From assembly GCA_017452505.1 (NCBI GenBank), contig JAFTMI010000006.1, positions 1-33,276 of the forward strand: a stretch of DNA of 33,276 nt, written 5' to 3'. The stretch is from Oscillospiraceae bacterium (GTDB lineage Bacteria > Bacillota > Clostridia > Oscillospirales > Oscillospiraceae). Position 1 is the stretch's first letter; the number at the start of each line of letters is the position of its first letter. The position numbers and the translations under genes were made by a program. Positions 31,626 through 33,276 of the stretch are shown here, piece by piece. Below the pieces are notes generated by a model, which made no database searches, had not been told where the DNA came from, and was given only the letters and a program-made list of their open reading frames with translations.

Positions 31626-31660
31626 AAAAGCCGATATGCCGCAAAGCAGCATATCGGCTT
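31626..31660 (-). terminator. Terminator of the lactate/malate dehydrogenase gene
   Basis: AAGCCGATATGC (31628-31639) pairs with 31649-31660 around a nine-base loop, with a short T-run on the minus strand. Confidence 0.85.
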
Positions 31661-31664
31661 ATTT

Positions 31665-32609
31665 TTACAGTTGGATTTGTGCAATGACTTCTTTCAGCTT
31701 GTTGGCACTATTTTGAAGCTTTGCAACTTCCGCATCGGTGAGTCTGTTGAGGATCTTTCCGCGGACACCCTTACGGTCAACAAGAGCCAAGGTGGACAGG
31801 CACACATCGTCCACACCGTACTCGCCGTGCATCATGGTGGACACAGTCAGCGCGGTACCGGCGCCTGCGTAAATGCACTTACAGATATGGCAAACGGACA
31901 TTGCCACCGCATAGAAGGTTGCGCCCTTATTCTCAATGATAACGCCGCCAGACTTCTTCACGAAGGTCTCGACCTCTTCGTAGTCCTGATTCCAGTTAAT
32001 GCGTTCTTTATCAGGAGAATTCTCCTTATACACATTGATATGGTTATTGGCGATGGTAGCCAAGGACCAAGGCACGAAGGAGCTGTCGCCGTGTTCGCCA
32101 TAGACATGGGCATGGACATTCTTGGGGCTGATATGGAAGCGCTTGGCAAGCTCAGACTGCAAGCGGCTGGTATCTAAGATTGTACCGGAGCCAATGATCT
32201 GATTCTCGGGCAGGCCGGAGATCTTATGGAACACATAGGTTAGCACATCCACAGGGTTGGATACGATCACATAAACGGCCTCGGGCGCGTGCTGCACCAC
32301 ATTCTTAGCCACATCCTTGAGGATATTCACATTGGTCTGTGCCAGGTCCAGACGGCTCATACCGGGCTTACGGGCAACGCCGCAGGTGATGACCACGATA
32401 TCGGAACCGGCAGCATCTTCATAGTCACCGGAGCGGACAACAGCAGGAGAATGGAAAGGCGCACCCTGGTAAATATCCAACGCTTCACCATAGGCCTTCT
32501 TGGTATTGATATCCACCAAAACGATCTCAGTAGCAACGCCTTGGACCATTAAATCGTTTGCAACAGTAGCGCCCACGCTGCCTGCGCCGATCACAGTAAT
32601 CTTGCTCAT
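31665..32609 (-). CDS. Lactate/malate dehydrogenase family protein (annotated best as L-lactate dehydrogenase)
   Basis: 314 residues of the LDH/MDH fold: ITVIGAGSVGATVANDLM (NAD site), the substrate loop CGVARKPGMSRLDLAQTN, VSNPVDVLTYV, GSGTILDTSRLQSEL and the catalytic His in VYGEHGDSSFVPWS. The GEHGDS block and the DTSR stretch are lactate-dehydrogenase-like. The specificity position in the loop is Arg (ARKPG), as in malate dehydrogenases; typical lactate enzymes have Gln there. So either substrate is possible. It sits beside acetate kinase, which suits a fermentative end-product region. It has a perfect promoter at 32666-32694. Confidence 0.88.
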   Translation of the reverse strand: MSKITVIGAGSVGATVANDLMVQGVATEIVLVDINTKKAYGEALDIYQGAPFHSPAVVRSGDYEDAAGSDIVVITCGVARKPGMSRLDLAQTNVNILKDVAKNVVQHAPEAVYVIVSNPVDVLTYVFHKISGLPENQIIGSGTILDTSRLQSELAKRFHISPKNVHAHVYGEHGDSSFVPWSLATIANNHINVYKENSPDKERINWNQDYEEVETFVKKSGGVIIENKGATFYAVAMSVCHICKCIYAGAGTALTVSTMMHGEYGVDDVCLSTLALVDRKGVRGKILNRLTDAEVAKLQNSANKLKEVIAQIQL

Positions 32610-32635
32610 AATTGAAAGCTCCTTAATATTTAATC

Positions 32636-32678
32636 GCGGTGTTCATCACCGCAAGTATCGATAATATTATACCGATAC
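32636..32678 (-). promoter_or_regulatory. Leader hairpin and inverted repeat of the dehydrogenase gene
   Basis: GCGGTG (32636-32641) pairs with CACCGC (32647-32652) around five bases, in the untranslated leader. GTATCG (32655-32660) and CGATAC (32673-32678) form an inverted repeat across the -10 box, a possible operator. Confidence 0.45.
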
Positions 32679-32694
32679 ACATACCTTCTGTCAA
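32666..32694 (-). promoter_or_regulatory. Consensus promoter of the dehydrogenase gene
   Basis: On the minus strand, TTGACA (32694-32689), 17-base spacer, TATAAT (32671-32666), both perfect. Confidence 0.85.
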
Positions 32695-32717
32695 GTGCTT
32701 TCCCGGAAAATTGTAGC

Positions 32718-32746
32718 AAAAAAGACCCGCAATTGCGGGTCTTTTT
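32718..32746 (-). terminator. Terminator of ackA
   Basis: AAAAAGACCCGC, an AATT centre and GCGGGTCTTTTT form a perfect palindrome with T-runs on both strands. It lies 14 bases after the ackA stop. Confidence 0.9.
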
Positions 32747-32759
32747 CAGAAAAGCGATA

Positions 32760-33276
32760 TTACTTGGCTGCAGCGACCAGCTCAGCGGTATCCTGAGCGA
32801 TCATCAGCTCTTCGTTGGTGGGAACGACCCAAACTTCAACCTTGGAGTCGGGAGTGGAGATCTTCATTTCCTTACCCCGCTTGCTGTTCAGCTCGGGATC
32901 GATCTTAACGCCCATAAAGCCCAGGTACTCGCAAACTGCGGCACGGACATTGCAGTCGTTCTCGCCAACACCGGCAGTAAAGGTCAGAACATCGATACCG
33001 TTCAGAGCGGCTGCGTAAGCGCCAACATACTTGGCAACCTCGTAGCAGAACTTGTCACGGGCCAGGGTGCAGTTCTCATCGCCGTTCTTGGAGCCGTCTT
33101 CCAAATCACGGAAGTCGGAGGAAACGCCGGAGATAGCCAGCATGCCGGACTTCTTGTTCAGCATGTTCAGGCACTCGTCAACGCTCATACCATACTTATT
33201 GCAGATGAACTGCACAACAGCAGCATCGATATCACCGGAGCGGGTACCCATAGGAACACCGGCCAGAGGGGTCAGA
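32760..33276 (-). CDS. ackA: Acetate kinase, C-terminal part (5' end cut by window edge)
   Basis: The frame enters from the right edge as LTPLAGVPMGTRSGDIDAAV, the conserved acetate kinase motif around the catalytic Arg region, and continues to LAISGVSSDFRDLE, VLTFTAGVGENDCNVRAAV and VVPTNEELMIAQDTAELV. Acetate kinase makes ATP from acetyl phosphate. About 172 codons are present of the usual 400. The start and any pta partner are outside the window. The Met at 33251 is internal, not the start. Confidence 0.97.
   Translation of the reverse strand, partial: LTPLAGVPMGTRSGDIDAAVVQFICNKYGMSVDECLNMLNKKSGMLAISGVSSDFRDLEDGSKNGDENCTLARDKFCYEVAKYVGAYAAALNGIDVLTFTAGVGENDCNVRAAVCEYLGFMGVKIDPELNSKRGKEMKISTPDSKVEVWVVPTNEELMIAQDTAELVAAAK

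Overview
The window is about 33 kb of ordinary-looking chromosome from a low-to-mid GC Firmicute. The gene content (HPr kinase, RsfS, YhbY, PlsY, TrmK/Nif3 pair, YebC, DUF177-L32, DUF1858) and strong Shine-Dalgarno sites point to Clostridia. The fused NadD-YqeK protein, the REP-like GAGATTGCCAC...CGCAATGAC repeats and the fermentative lactate/acetate genes suggest an anaerobic gut member of the Oscillospirales. No prophage, IS element, CRISPR array or rRNA operon is visible. The lineage is inference; no taxonomic marker was searched.

Layout. 1-7158 (minus): a tightly packed operon reading smc, ftsY, rdgB, yhbY, nadD-yqeK, rsfS, running off the left edge. 7250-9830 (plus): a membrane-anchored protein with a dihydrolipoyl-acyltransferase-like domain, a biotin-protein ligase, and a separately promoted small acidic membrane protein. 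9829-11780 (minus): hprK and a RluA-family pseudouridine synthase. 11819-12141 (plus): L28. 12154-14522 (minus): a large secreted lysozyme with five SH3b domains. 14682-15829 (plus): mnmA. 15828-20719: an AraC-type regulator divergent from a four-gene sugar operon (PIG-L deacetylase, NagB-like protein, PfkB kinase, mannitol-1-phosphate-dehydrogenase-like protein). 20723-25906 (minus): der, plsY and a large fused ABC transporter. 25954-26800 (minus): DUF177 and L32. 26816-27954 (minus): mutY. 28001-28312: tRNA-Arg, its terminator, and a strongly palindromic element bounded by copies of the tRNA 3' end. 28355-31090 (plus): DUF1858 protein, trmK, nif3-like, yebC. 31088-33276 (minus): a small zinc-ribbon membrane protein, a lactate/malate dehydrogenase and the C-terminal part of acetate kinase.

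Promoters are easy to read here: most have a TTGACA-like or TTGCA(T/A) -35 box, a 17-bp spacer and a TATAAT-like -10. Many transcription units end in obvious hairpin-plus-T terminators, several of them shared by convergent genes.

The best candidates for new biology are: (1) the AraC-controlled four-gene cluster, whose NagB-like enzyme lacks key residues of glucosamine-6-phosphate deaminase; (2) the element downstream of tRNA-Arg, built from hairpins and bounded by inverted and direct copies of the tRNA 3' end; (3) the membrane-anchored acyltransferase-like protein with Glu in place of the catalytic His, on a nearly leaderless transcript; and (4) a methionine-rich patch in the external domain of the ABC transporter.
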